In this document: in pieces, positions 8,719 to 18,727 of the stretch
Numbering within the stretch: position 1 is the first letter of the stretch
Layout: each line of letters starts with the position of its first letter
Origin: Prochlorococcus sp. AG-363-C02
GTDB lineage: Bacteria > Cyanobacteriota > Cyanobacteriia > PCC-6307 > Cyanobiaceae
Length of the DNA stretch: 64,000 nucleotides
Assembly: GCA_003278345.1 (NCBI GenBank)
Contig: QCFH01000001.1
Location: forward strand, 78,836 to 142,835
Direction: 5' to 3'
The notes under the pieces: model-generated
Told to the model about the DNA's origin: nothing
The model's database searches: none
What the model saw: the letters and a program-made list of their open reading frames with translations, nothing else
Position numbers and translations under genes: made by a program

Positions 8719-9621
8719 ATGATTAATTATAAGACTTCTACAAAGCCACTAAAACAAGGCGATAAGGTAATAACAATTGCCGTTAGCTCTCCTGTAAATG
8801 ACCAAACTAATATTGTTGAAGGATTAAAAATTTTCCAAAGCTGGGGCCTAACTTGTAAAAACAAAGTAATAACAGGAAGACATTGGGGCTATTTTTCAGG
8901 CACCGATGCTGTTAGACATAGCGAATTACATCTGGAAGAATCCTATTCTTTACTTGCTTTTGCAAGAGGTGGTTGGGGAGGAGCTCGATTACTAGAGCGT
9001 AATCAACCATGGAAAGAAGGTTGGCTTCTTGGTTACTCAGACATCTCTTCGATACTTCTCTCAAGACTTGCTGCCGGATTTGATGGTGGGATTCATGGAC
9101 CATTAGCAAGCTCTTTATCTCAAGAGCCAAATTGGAGCAAGGAGCGACTAAAGTCTATTTTATTTGAGAAGTCAGCGCCTGATCTTTCTGGAGAGCCTTG
9201 GGTTGACGGGATAGCAACAGGACCTCTAATCGCATCAAACCTTACTGTCGCGACACATCTACTCGGGAGTAGACATATGCCAAATTTAAAGGGTGCGATT
9301 TTAATACTCGAAGACATTGGCGAGCCTCCTTATCGAATCGATCGGATGCTGACTCAATGGCGATTAAATGGACTTCTTCAGAATCTTGCTGGAATAGGTT
9401 TGGGAGAATTTTCTACTCCCGAAGAAGAAGAAGAAGAAGACAAGCAACATGGGCAAATATTTACCATTAAAGAAATTCTTCAAGATAGATGTATGGACCT
9501 AAACATTCCTGTAATTGCAAACCTGCCAATTGGTCATTCTTCTGGCAACGCAGCACTCCCTCTAGGTTGGCAAGCCACTATAGATAGCAACAGAGGAACC
9601 CTTAGCATGCATCCCGCTTAG
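8719..9621 (+). CDS. LD-carboxypeptidase, S66 family (muramoyltetrapeptide carboxypeptidase-like)
   Basis: 300 residues. Family marks are [10 protein letters not shown] near the N-terminus, the nucleophile region [13 protein letters not shown] (about residues 82-94), [12 protein letters not shown], and the C-terminal [15 protein letters not shown] block. S66 enzymes remove the terminal D-alanine from tetrapeptides during murein recycling, using Ser-Glu-His. A (GAA)6 run encodes EEEEEED in a surface loop around residues 235-241. The 3' end overlaps the convergent ispD by 20 bases. The nucleophile environment is GWGG where many members have GYGS, so the exact serine should be confirmed by alignment. 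Confidence 0.87.
   Translation: MINYKTSTKPLKQGDKVITIAVSSPVNDQTNIVEGLKIFQSWGLTCKNKVITGRHWGYFSGTDAVRHSELHLEESYSLLAFARGGWGGARLLERNQPWKEGWLLGYSDISSILLSRLAAGFDGGIHGPLASSLSQEPNWSKERLKSILFEKSAPDLSGEPWVDGIATGPLIASNLTVATHLLGSRHMPNLKGAILILEDIGEPPYRIDRMLTQWRLNGLLQNLAGIGLGEFSTPEEEEEEDKQHGQIFTIKEILQDRCMDLNIPVIANLPIGHSSGNAALPLGWQATIDSNRGTLSMHPA
9421..9438 (+). repeat. (GAA)6 trinucleotide repeat in S66 peptidase gene
   Basis: Six uninterrupted GAA codons followed by GAC encode a glutamate run in what is likely a surface loop. Such a microsatellite could vary in length between strains without changing frame. Confidence 0.8.
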
Positions 9622-10282
9622 AAAGCAAAGCCTCGGCAACAATCAAATCAAATGGAGTTGTAACCTTAATGTTTGAAGGAGGGGACTCAACAACCCTGAC
9701 CGGCCATCCAAGCTTTTCAAAAAGTGAAGCGTCATCTGTAACATTCCAATTATTTAAAAGAGCTTGCTCATGTCCTTTCTTGAGTTCAGAGACAGAAAAA
9801 GCCTGAGGTGTTTGCGCAGCCCATAATTCAGAACGCTCTGGGGTATGAAGAATCTGCCCATCATTAGAGACTTTCTTTATTGTGTCAGTAACTGGTGTTG
9901 CAGAAATAACAGCCATCCCTTCCCTAACTAATTTAGAGCAGCTATTGATCAAGTTCGGTTCCACCAAACATCTTGCACCATCATGAATAAGAACGAATTC
10001 AGCATCATTAGGCAAGCCGGCTAAACCCAATTGAACAGATTTTTGTCGAGTATTACCACCATTAATCCAATGGATCTTCATAGAACATTTCTCAGCAATA
10101 GGCTTTATCAGTTCCTTGTCACAAGGTTGTCCTATAATCCCAATCCATTCAATGGATTTTGCTAACTTTATTGCTTCCAAAGTCCATTCTAAAACTGGAC
10201 GTCCAGCAACTTCAAGGAGCAATTTATTGCGATCAGCCCCCATGCGCTTTCCGCTACCAGCAGCAGCAATTAATAAATGCAA
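9602..10282 (-). CDS. ispD: 2-C-methyl-D-erythritol 4-phosphate cytidylyltransferase
   Basis: 226 residues. It carries the nucleotidyltransferase signature [33 protein letters not shown] at the N-terminus, [13 protein letters not shown] in the centre and ATPVTDTIK / [19 protein letters not shown] downstream, all characteristic of IspD. The enzyme forms CDP-methylerythritol in the MEP isoprenoid pathway, which supplies carotenoids, phytol and quinone tails. Divergent from fabG across a 120-base region containing strong palindromes. Its 3' end overlaps the convergent S66 peptidase gene slightly. Confidence 0.96.
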   Translation of the reverse strand: MHLLIAAAGSGKRMGADRNKLLLEVAGRPVLEWTLEAIKLAKSIEWIGIIGQPCDKELIKPIAEKCSMKIHWINGGNTRQKSVQLGLAGLPNDAEFVLIHDGARCLVEPNLINSCSKLVREGMAVISATPVTDTIKKVSNDGQILHTPERSELWAAQTPQAFSVSELKKGHEQALLNNWNVTDDASLFEKLGWPVRVVESPPSNIKVTTPFDLIVAEALLSKRDAC

Positions 10283-10351
10283 AACTTACTCCTTTTAAGA
10301 AAGTCACTAAAAGCTTTCAACTTAAACAATACTGCTTTAATTTGTAAGGCT

Positions 10352-10366
10352 AAGTACAAAGTACTT
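10352..10366. promoter_or_regulatory. palindrome AAGTAC-AAA-GTACTT in ispD/fabG divergent region
   Basis: A 6-bp perfect inverted repeat with a 3-base spacer, immediately adjacent to a second palindrome. Position between divergent genes suggests an operator; no regulator is identified. Confidence 0.4.
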
Positions 10367-10376
10367 TGATCAAAGT
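10363..10376. promoter_or_regulatory. 14-bp perfect palindrome ACTTTGATCAAAGT upstream of fabG
   Basis: A fully self-complementary 14-mer ends 26 bases before the fabG ATG and overlaps the preceding AGTAC-AAA-GTACT dyad. A further TTAATCAAAG follows at once, making CTTTGAT-N8-ATCAAAG as a second dyad. It could be an operator for fabG or ispD. Confidence 0.45.
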
Positions 10377-10402
10377 TAATCAAAGCAACAAATTATCGTC
10401 GC

Positions 10403-11158
10403 ATGACTTCAGAATCTTTTCTTCTCAAAGGGCAAACAGCCATTATCACAGGTGCTAGCAGAGGTATCGGCAAGGCAATTGCTTTGAACCTTGCAGAAGC
10501 TGGAGCAGAGGTGGTTGTGAACTATTCAAGTTCCCCCGAAAAGGCAACCGAAGTAGTTGCATTAATAGAAAAATTGGGAGGTAAAGCCTATTCAGTTCAA
10601 GCAAATGTTTCAGACGAATCCTCTGTGAATAAATTAATAAATACAGTTTTAGAAAAAAGTGGTCAAATTGATATCTTGGTAAACAATGCTGGTATAACAA
10701 AGGATGGTCTATTAATGAGGATGAAAACAGAAGATTGGCACTCAGTTATAAATCTCAATTTATCAGGTGTTTTCCTATGTACCAAAGCAGTATCACGAGC
10801 AATGCTAAAGAGAAAACAAGGAAGAATAATTAACATTACTTCTGTTGTGGGTCTTATGGGCAATGCAGGACAAGCCAATTACGCTGCAGCCAAAGCAGGC
10901 GTTATTGGTCTAACAAAAAGCGCTGCAAAAGAATTTGCTAGCAGAGGTATTACTGTCAATGCTGTTGCTCCAGGATTTATTAAAACAGACATGACAAAAG
11001 ATTTAGATGCAGATCCAATTCTTTCAGCAATTCCATTAGGCTACTTTGGCGAAGCAGAGCATATTGCGGGCACAGTAAGATTTCTAGCTTCTGAATTTGC
11101 CGCGTCATATATCACAGGGCAAGTGTTACAAGTTGATGGTGGAATGGTTATGAGTTAA
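10403..11158 (+). CDS. fabG: 3-oxoacyl-[acyl-carrier-protein] reductase
   Basis: 251-residue short-chain dehydrogenase that reduces 3-oxoacyl-ACP with NADPH in fatty-acid elongation. Rossmann motif TGASRGIGKAIA at about residues 15-26, NNAGIT at about 92-97, catalytic Ser in NITSVVGLMG and the YxxxK pair in ANYAAAKAG. The C-terminal GQVLQVDGGMVM is typical. Standard length for FabG. It is a single-gene unit with palindromes in its 5' region; downstream lies a convergent 57-codon gene and then groEL. Confidence 0.95.
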   Translation: MTSESFLLKGQTAIITGASRGIGKAIALNLAEAGAEVVVNYSSSPEKATEVVALIEKLGGKAYSVQANVSDESSVNKLINTVLEKSGQIDILVNNAGITKDGLLMRMKTEDWHSVINLNLSGVFLCTKAVSRAMLKRKQGRIINITSVVGLMGNAGQANYAAAKAGVIGLTKSAAKEFASRGITVNAVAPGFIKTDMTKDLDADPILSAIPLGYFGEAEHIAGTVRFLASEFAASYITGQVLQVDGGMVMS

Positions 11159-11165
11159 TTGAGGC

Positions 11166-11339
11166 TTATTCAATTGGTTGACCAAGTTCATCACGCAACC
11201 TGCGAATTCGTTGTAGTAGTTTCAATCTTCTACTTCTAGCGGTAGCAGTTAAGAAAAGTCTTAACGGAAAATAAATTAAAGTCATTGTTCCGGCAAGTCC
11301 GGCCATTAATATGAAAAACAGTGATCCAGAATCATTCAT
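11166..11339 (-). CDS. small membrane/basic protein, 57 aa (absent from ORF track)
   Basis: A minus-strand ORF of 57 codons from ATG at 11339 to TAA at 11166, too short for the track. The product starts MNDSGSLFFILMAGLAG, has one hydrophobic helix (about residues 6-31) and then a basic amphipathic tail (RSRRLKLLQRIRRLRDELGQPIE). The composition and clean helix-plus-basic-tail structure argue that it is real. It is convergent with fabG, 7 bases apart, and divergent from groEL. Function unknown. A downstream ATG at codon 12 is an alternative start. Confidence 0.65.
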   Translation of the reverse strand: MNDSGSLFFILMAGLAGTMTLIYFPLRLFLTATARSRRLKLLQRIRRLRDELGQPIE

Positions 11340-11440
11340 ATATGAAACCTTAAACGCCTAAGTGAAATTAAGCATTATTTGAATCTAAAAATTAAAAGGA
11401 TTCGGCTTTCCCCACTTATTAACATCCCACTTTTCGTAAG

Positions 11441-11448
11441 AGTGTTAA
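11441..11448 (+). promoter_or_regulatory. CIRCE-like half site upstream of groEL
   Basis: GAGTGTTAA (11440-11448, sharing the preceding G) resembles the right half of the HrcA/CIRCE operator GAGTGCTAA. A degraded left half TTAACATCC lies 12 bases upstream, not the canonical 9, so a functional CIRCE is doubtful. Confidence 0.25.
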
Positions 11449-13158
<1,710 letters not shown>

Positions 13159-13199
13159 GAAAAACAAACAAATCAATACAAGATTAGTTTTTATTCATA

Positions 13200-13230
13200 T
13201 ACCTAAAGTCTACTTATGAAGCTTTAGGTA
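13200..13230. other. 9-bp inverted repeat between groEL and convergent gene
   Basis: TACCTAAAG and CTTTAGGTA flank a 13-base loop, 42 bases after the groEL stop and overlapping the 3' end of the 166-aa gene. It could be a weak transcription end signal, but no T-run follows on the plus strand. Confidence 0.35.
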
Positions 13231-13714
13231 ATTCCTTATCTAATGAAGGCAACCATCTTCGAAAATGATTTATAGAAGGTCTTGGAGGCAATCCCAGAAC
13301 AATACACTTCTTATCTGTAGATGATTTTTTTGTTTCTTCATCCAAAAGAACTTTTGTTTCCTCCTCTGAAAACTGATTAGGTTGATTATCGTTCAAGGGA
13401 ATCAAATCCCATGATGTAAAAGGTTGCTCCTCTATTTCATCAGGTTCTTCTTGATTTTTATTTATAAAATCATCCAAAATAATAGGTTCAACTTTTTCAA
13501 TACTGATCTCAGAAGATTCCACCACCTGAGGCAAATCTTGAACGACTTTAATTACTTCCTCTTGTTTTTCTGCTTCCTGGAGCGTATCAATACCATACCT
13601 ATGAACCCATTGAGATCTCAACCAAGATAGTTGGTCTTTTTCTCCAACTTCTATTGCCTGAGAAATCTGATAACGGAGTTGATCTTTACGCAAAGAAATT
13701 AAATTTGATGGCAT
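13214..13714 (-). CDS. acidic hypothetical protein (166 aa)
   Basis: A 166-residue protein with a basic N-terminal segment (LISLRKDQLRYQISQAIEVGEKDQLSWLRSQWVHRYGIDTLQEA), a long acidic low-complexity middle rich in E, D, P and Q (about residues 55-135), and a short conserved-looking tail CIVLGLPPRPSINHFRRWLPSLDKELPKAS. No membrane segment and no family recognised. It is the last gene of a minus-strand run downstream of the ABC-2 permease (14-base gap). The two ordered ends joined by a disordered linker suggest an adaptor, which is inference. Confidence 0.7.
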   Translation of the reverse strand: MPSNLISLRKDQLRYQISQAIEVGEKDQLSWLRSQWVHRYGIDTLQEAEKQEEVIKVVQDLPQVVESSEISIEKVEPIILDDFINKNQEEPDEIEEQPFTSWDLIPLNDNQPNQFSEEETKVLLDEETKKSSTDKKCIVLGLPPRPSINHFRRWLPSLDKELPKAS

Positions 13715-13728
13715 TGTTTAATCAATAG

Positions 13729-14592
13729 CTAAATGAGTTTGCGATTTAAGAGAGGGCGAATACCTATAAACAAACCTGTAGTTAGGATCGTTAAAAGAAG
13801 TAAACATCCATATCCATTCACTTCTCCATAAGGAGCGTGAACAAGAACACTTCCTAAGTTTAGGGAGCCACTATAAGCAGCCCGAATAGGTTCTATAGCA
13901 AAGGTAAGCGGATTTAAAGCAGCTAGCCAGCCCAACCATGTCGGCATGAAAGAAATTGGAACTAAAGCAGTACTTGCGAACAACAAAGGAAGATTGGCAA
14001 CAAAAATTACAGCTATCAGTTCAATATGTCCTGGCAAGATAAAAGCCAATCCAAGGCTTAAGGCTGTAACACCAAAAACCAATATTAAAAGCGTTATAAG
14101 TACTAATAAAATTCCAAAGAAGCTAGGTAACCCATAGCCAAGCAAAAATGCTGCTCCCATGATGACAACACTTTGTAAAATACTAATAGTTGCTATATAA
14201 ATTACAGAGGAAATCACAATAGAACTTCTACTCCTCAATGGAGCGACCAACAAACGGTTTAGAAAGCCAAACTCGCGATCAAACATGACAGGGAGTCCTG
14301 CGTTAAGAGCACCACTAAAAGCTGTAAATACAATTATTCCAGCACCTAGAAATTTCCCATAAGCTATCCCTCCAGGGAGAAGATTTATAGGTGCATTTTC
14401 AAAAAGAGCTCCAAACAAAACAAGCCATATCATTGGCTGAATTATTCCTGCAACCAAAGTAGAAGGTCTCCGAAACAACTGTAAAAAAAGTCTTTTAGTT
14501 AAGGCAAAAACCTCTTGATAAATTTGAGAAAAAGTTTCTTCTTTATTTGTCAAAGAAGAGCTTGATGATGGAGAGGGAAAAGATTTACTCAT
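13729..14592 (-). CDS. ABC-2 type transporter permease
   Basis: 287 residues with six predicted membrane segments and the ABC-2 family core (LFRRPSTLVAGIIQPMIWLVLFGALF, then LNAGLPVMFDREFGFLNRLLVAPLRSRSSIVIS). The N-terminus has a serine-rich unstructured stretch. It pairs with the ATPase immediately upstream (gap 34 bases) to form an exporter of the DrrA/DrrB type. The substrate is unknown; lipids, polysaccharides or drugs are all exported by relatives. Co-orientation with ctaA and ctaB raises but does not prove a link to heme or cytochrome assembly. Confidence 0.88.
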   Translation of the reverse strand: MSKSFPSPSSSSSLTNKEETFSQIYQEVFALTKRLFLQLFRRPSTLVAGIIQPMIWLVLFGALFENAPINLLPGGIAYGKFLGAGIIVFTAFSGALNAGLPVMFDREFGFLNRLLVAPLRSRSSIVISSVIYIATISILQSVVIMGAAFLLGYGLPSFFGILLVLITLLILVFGVTALSLGLAFILPGHIELIAVIFVANLPLLFASTALVPISFMPTWLGWLAALNPLTFAIEPIRAAYSGSLNLGSVLVHAPYGEVNGYGCLLLLTILTTGLFIGIRPLLNRKLI

Positions 14593-14626
14593 AAATTTGA
14601 AGTTACAGAAAATTTTTTCATAATAT

Positions 14627-15643
14627 TTATCTCATAGCCTGTTTTGCCTCTTTTTTAAGATCTCTCTTGTTAGCAACTTCAAGTTCAGCATCCAAGAGAG
14701 TTTTCCCTGTTGACTTTAAGTAAACATCATCAAGGCTTGGACGACTTTCTGAAATTGCAAATATGTCATAACCCTTTTCCTTTAACTGAGTGCGCAATAT
14801 TGGCAAGGCATCTTTTTTATCAACAAAAAAATTCAAAGAAAATCCCTGAGCTCTATTTACAACAACATCATGAAACCCATCCAAATCTTTTATTAGCTCC
14901 TTGATTTTTTCTCCCTCAATTTCATTACTAAATTCTCTTACTTTAAGAGTAACCCTATTTAAACCCAGTTCTTTTTTTAATTCATCTGGGGTTCCATGTG
15001 CAATAACTCTACCTGCATCAATAATTGCCATATTATCTGCAAGCTCATCAACCTCCTCTAGATAATGACTACTTAGAAGAATTGTTTTACCAGCTTTATG
15101 CAAATCTTTTAATAATGACCAAATAGTTGAGCGACTTTCAATATCCAATCCAACAGTAGGTTCATCCAAGACCAATAAATCGGGTTCATGCATTAACCCG
15201 CTAGCAAGATCAATGCGTCTTCTCATACCTCCGGAATAAGAACCAGAGCGTCTATCAATCCACTGGTGCATATCAAGCTGTTCAATTAGAGTTTTAATTC
15301 TTTCTTCTCTATGTACTCTCCTCAAATGATAAAGATCTCCATGAAGTTGCAACAATTCTCTTCCGGTTAGAATCTTATCTATTGCAACTTCTTGGGCAAC
15401 GTAACCAATTTTTCTTCTTACATTTCTAGGATTTTTTAAAGCATTTTCTCCTGCAACTATCACCTCACCAGAATCAGGTTCTAACAAAGTGCAAAGGATT
15501 CTAAGTGTAGTGCTTTTACCAGAACCATTAGGACCAAGGAGACCAAAAAAAGAACCTTGTTGTATTTCCAAACTAAGCTTTCTAAGAGCCATTACAGGCC
15601 CATAAGATTTAACTAATTCATGAAGTTCCACCACAGGCATCAA
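14627..15643 (-). CDS. ABC transporter ATP-binding protein, DrrA-type
   Basis: 338 residues. Walker A GPNGSGKST at 37-45, signature SYSGGMRRRIDLASGL, Walker B LLVLDEPTVGLD and the switch histidine in LLSSHYLEEVDELAD. The C-terminal ~100 residues match the DrrA-type extension. It energises the ABC-2 permease encoded next. The start MMPVVELHELVKSYG is chosen because the family begins right there; the second M is equally likely. A 90-base gap separates it from ctaB upstream. Confidence 0.92.
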   Translation of the reverse strand: MMPVVELHELVKSYGPVMALRKLSLEIQQGSFFGLLGPNGSGKSTTLRILCTLLEPDSGEVIVAGENALKNPRNVRRKIGYVAQEVAIDKILTGRELLQLHGDLYHLRRVHREERIKTLIEQLDMHQWIDRRSGSYSGGMRRRIDLASGLMHEPDLLVLDEPTVGLDIESRSTIWSLLKDLHKAGKTILLSSHYLEEVDELADNMAIIDAGRVIAHGTPDELKKELGLNRVTLKVREFSNEIEGEKIKELIKDLDGFHDVVVNRAQGFSLNFFVDKKDALPILRTQLKEKGYDIFAISESRPSLDDVYLKSTGKTLLDAELEVANKRDLKKEAKQAMR

Positions 15644-15733
15644 AAAGATCTCAGTGAGTAACTTTTAAGAATCTAGAGAGTAAATTCAAATAAAGGGTGT
15701 TTTTTTCTCATATGAAAAAAGTTTTTAAACAAG

Positions 15734-16726
15734 CTACAAAATACTGCTCATATTAGATAAAAGATGAATGGCTTGATGATGAAATTGATTAGCCAACTCC
15801 AAACGACTAATTACAAGTAAAAGACAAATGCCAAACATATAAAGAATAGACCACCTAAATAATCCCTTTGCTCGTTTTAGATCTTCAGGATCATCTGCCA
15901 GGCGATTGAACATTTGAATTAATCGAAAATTAAAAGGTATCAATAAAAGCCCATATAAAAGGCCACCTTCTGGAAGAGCAAATACACCTAAAACACTCAA
16001 TAAAGCCGTTGCCCATCCATATTGTGAAATAGCCTTAGCAGTAAATATAGGTCCTTTAACTACTGGAAGCATTGGTATTCCTACAGATTCATAGTCTTCT
16101 TTAAGAAGTATTGCCAAAGCCCAAAAATGAGCAGGAGTCCATACCATTACAAGAGCAAAAAGCCACCAACCACTAAGTCCAATATGCCCTGTCGCAGCAG
16201 AGGCTCCAACCAATGGAGGTATAGCACCAGCAACTCCACCAAAAACAATATTATTAGATGTTCTAGGCTTCAAAAAGGCCGTATAAAGCAATACATAACT
16301 GCATAAACCAAGCAATGAAAGCCCAGCAGCTAAGCAATTAACTCCGCTAACAAGCAAAGCAGAGGCAGCCAAAGTGCAAGAGATTGCTCCTGCAAAAACA
16401 GCTGATGGAGAAAGTCTTCCTGAAGGCAATGCCCTAGAACTTGTCCTTTTCATTCGGCTATCTAAGTCTTGCTCCCAAAGACAGTTAAGAGCTCCAGCCG
16501 CAGCCGCTGCAAGGGCTCCACCACCTAAAGTACAAGCAAGTGTTGGAGAAGGGACTGGCCATCCTTCACTTAATGCCATCCCTCCAAGTGTTGTTGCCAA
16601 TAGCAAAGGAATTAGACGAGGCTTTGCAACCTCTAACCAAGGAGGAAGTTTTATTTTTTTCCTAGAAGGCACAACTTCATCTCTCCTAAGAGATCCTTGA
16701 AGGACTTCAGAAGTAGAACTAACCAT
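15734..16726 (-). CDS. ctaB: protoheme IX farnesyltransferase (heme O synthase)
   Basis: 330-residue UbiA-fold membrane enzyme that adds a farnesyl group to heme B giving heme O. Motifs are [25 protein letters not shown] (first aspartate motif) and the loop [21 protein letters not shown] with FWALAI before it. The ~30-residue polar N-terminus before [18 protein letters not shown] is typical for cyanobacterial members. It overlaps the end of ctaA by 8 bases, so the two steps of heme A synthesis are translated from one message. Divergent from the oxidase subunit genes ctaCDE. Confidence 0.95.
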   Translation of the reverse strand: MVSSTSEVLQGSLRRDEVVPSRKKIKLPPWLEVAKPRLIPLLLATTLGGMALSEGWPVPSPTLACTLGGGALAAAAAGALNCLWEQDLDSRMKRTSSRALPSGRLSPSAVFAGAISCTLAASALLVSGVNCLAAGLSLLGLCSYVLLYTAFLKPRTSNNIVFGGVAGAIPPLVGASAATGHIGLSGWWLFALVMVWTPAHFWALAILLKEDYESVGIPMLPVVKGPIFTAKAISQYGWATALLSVLGVFALPEGGLLYGLLLIPFNFRLIQMFNRLADDPEDLKRAKGLFRWSILYMFGICLLLVISRLELANQFHHQAIHLLSNMSSIL

Positions 16727-17645
16727 GGCAAACCTCCAAAGAATTATCTTGAAGCTTTTGAGAACTCATAAAAGATGCTTTATTGGGACTGCGACAACTA
16801 AGTGCTGACAAAAATGCCACCAATAAACATGCAATTAATTGATGAGCTACTCTTACTAAAGGTTCATTTAAACCTATGTTCACTGAAAAAACACCAAGAA
16901 AAATTTGAACGGTCAATAAAGAAAAGACAATTGTTAGAAATGGCCATTGATCTCGAAACCAACCGCCAGAAAGAATAGAAGTAAAAACAAAGGAGAGAAC
17001 GACTAACAAAATAGGAAACGCAGAAATCCTATGAATATCAAGCCATTTGCAATTAATACTAGTAGCCAAACAAGCTTGGGCTCCCCAGGTAGTTGCCATT
17101 CTGCTTCCAATCAAACTCTGAATAATTACAACTAAAAGAGAAGTTCTACTTAGTAACTTCCACCAAAGGGGTAAGTCTGTTCCTTCAGGCGCAAAAAGTT
17201 TCTGAGTTAATCCACTCATCAATGCAACAAGAGTTAGGGCCAAAAGCAAATGACTCATAACTATTGTTGAAGGTAAAAGGTCTATAACAGTTAAAGCACC
17301 CAGGGCACCTTGTAAAGAAATTAATATCAATATAATTCCATTAATCAAGGGTAACCATCTAGGTAAAAATGATTTATAGATCAGGGAAAGAATAAATTGC
17401 AGAGATATCGCTATACCAACAAAAAATGCGTCTAGTCTGTGAAACCATTCAAGAAAAACCTGAAGGTTCATTTGTCCCCTAGGGAATAATGATCCATAGC
17501 AAAGAGGCCAATCTGGACAAGCAAGTCCTGCTTCCATAACCCTAGTTGCTCCACCAATTGCAACTAATGCAACTAGAGCTACAACAATATGAGCTGACAG
17601 CTTCCCGAGAAAATTTCTTATTAATTGTGGATTTAATCTAAGCAA
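16719..17645 (-). CDS. ctaA: heme A synthase
   Basis: 308 residues, eight transmembrane helices. It converts heme O to heme A for cytochrome oxidase. Conserved segments include [38 protein letters not shown] with its heme histidine, and [14 protein letters not shown]. The second half mirrors the first ([24 protein letters not shown]). First gene of the minus-strand run ctaA-ctaB-ABC. A 260-base region separates it from the divergent ctaC and should hold both promoters. Confidence 0.95.
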   Translation of the reverse strand: MLRLNPQLIRNFLGKLSAHIVVALVALVAIGGATRVMEAGLACPDWPLCYGSLFPRGQMNLQVFLEWFHRLDAFFVGIAISLQFILSLIYKSFLPRWLPLINGIILILISLQGALGALTVIDLLPSTIVMSHLLLALTLVALMSGLTQKLFAPEGTDLPLWWKLLSRTSLLVVIIQSLIGSRMATTWGAQACLATSINCKWLDIHRISAFPILLVVLSFVFTSILSGGWFRDQWPFLTIVFSLLTVQIFLGVFSVNIGLNEPLVRVAHQLIACLLVAFLSALSCRSPNKASFMSSQKLQDNSLEVCHG

Positions 17646-17865
17646 CCTAAAATCAGATTTTAAATGAACGGCTTAATACCTAAAGTTAGCCGTATAAAAA
17701 ATAAAGGCATGATATTTATTATTAGTTCAACTAAATAAGTTCTAAAGTCTCCCATTCCTGACATAACAACTTTAATAAGCACTCATGCAATGCAAATCTC
17801 TAGAAAAAGAAAGAAAATATTGAATTGAGTCTGGAGAAGTAAGTACTTGATGCGCAACGAAGGAA

Positions 17866-17884
17866 TTCTCTATAAGTTAGAGAA
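17866..17884 (+). other. 7-bp hairpin in ctaC leader
   Basis: TTCTCTA-TAAGT-TAGAGAA lies 21 bases before the ctaC start and 8 before its Shine-Dalgarno. If transcribed it would form a small stem that could affect initiation. Alternatively TATAAG inside it may be a -10 element. Confidence 0.3.
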
Positions 17885-17892
17885 AGATATAC

Positions 17893-17898
17893 AAGGAG
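17893..17898 (+). promoter_or_regulatory. Shine-Dalgarno fixing the ctaC TTG start
   Basis: AAGGAG sits 7 bases before the TTG at 17906. There is no ATG or GTG in frame nearby, so this site supports TTG as the real initiation codon of ctaC. Confidence 0.7.
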
Positions 17899-17905
17899 TC
17901 TAATA

Positions 17906-18727
17906 TTGCCGCCAAAAACTGGTGTATATGCGATTTTAATTAGCCTTGCTCTAATTATTGCTTGCATATGGGCAAGCAATAACCTCAGCCTATTACCAGC
18001 TGATGCTAGTTCAAATGCCCCTATATACGATGAGTTGTTTAACGTACTTTTTGTTATTGGGACAATATTGTTCGTTGGGATGACAGGACTAGTCATCTAT
18101 AGCCTGATTCAATTCAGAAGAAAGCCCGGAGAAGAGGGCGATGGATTAGCAATTAAAGATAATTTACCTTTAGAGATTTTATGGACAGCTGTGCCGGCAG
18201 TAGTGATTTTATTTGTTGGTCTTTATAGCTATGACATATATGAACGCATGGGAGGTATGCAAACACTAAATCATGATGTACACAATCAACACTCAATGTC
18301 TTCGGAAGAAAGGTTGTGGGGTGGTATTGGAACATTAAAAGAAGACAATGCCGAAATAAAAGAATTTCCCATCAATGTTGAATTAACAGCAATGCAATTT
18401 GCTTTTCTTTTTAATTATCCAAAAGGAGAAATTATTTCAGGGGAGCTACATGTTCCAGTAGGTCAACCAGTAAGCATGAAAATGGAATCCAAGGATGTAA
18501 TACATGCTTTTTGGGTTCCAGAGTTTCGTCTTAAACAAGATGTCATACCAGGTCAACCGACAATATTAAATTTCACACCTACTAAGACTGGAAGATACCC
18601 AATAATTTGCGCTGAATTATGTGGTCCTTATCATGGAGGAATGCGCTCCACTGTTGTAGTCGAAGAGCCTGAAGAATATGATGCTTGGTTTCAAAAAAAT
18701 TCAAAATCAACCGAGGTAGAGCTATGA
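17906..18727 (+). CDS. ctaC: cytochrome c oxidase subunit II
   Basis: 273 residues from a TTG with a good Shine-Dalgarno. Two N-terminal transmembrane helices (about 8-26 and 50-72, and a third hydrophobic stretch ETILWTAVPAVVILFVGLYSY at about 92) precede a cupredoxin domain with the binuclear copper A site CAELCGPYHGGM and the distal ligand histidine in DVIHAFWVPEF. It takes electrons from cytochrome c6 or plastocyanin into the oxidase. First gene of ctaCDE; its TGA overlaps the ATG of ctaD. Confidence 0.96.
   Translation: MPPKTGVYAILISLALIIACIWASNNLSLLPADASSNAPIYDELFNVLFVIGTILFVGMTGLVIYSLIQFRRKPGEEGDGLAIKDNLPLEILWTAVPAVVILFVGLYSYDIYERMGGMQTLNHDVHNQHSMSSEERLWGGIGTLKEDNAEIKEFPINVELTAMQFAFLFNYPKGEIISGELHVPVGQPVSMKMESKDVIHAFWVPEFRLKQDVIPGQPTILNFTPTKTGRYPIICAELCGPYHGGMRSTVVVEEPEEYDAWFQKNSKSTEVEL

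Noticed and set aside
15684-15728. CATATG-centred A/T-rich dyad between ctaB and the ABC ATPase
   Set aside because: Low-complexity A/T tracts with a mismatch; cannot be told from chance.
16374-16700. 108-aa plus-strand ORF opposite ctaB
   Set aside because: Antisense to the alanine-rich ctaB coding sequence, with no initiation signal.
17663-17737. 24-codon ORF in the ctaA/ctaC divergent region
   Set aside because: Too short, no Shine-Dalgarno, and falls where promoters are expected.
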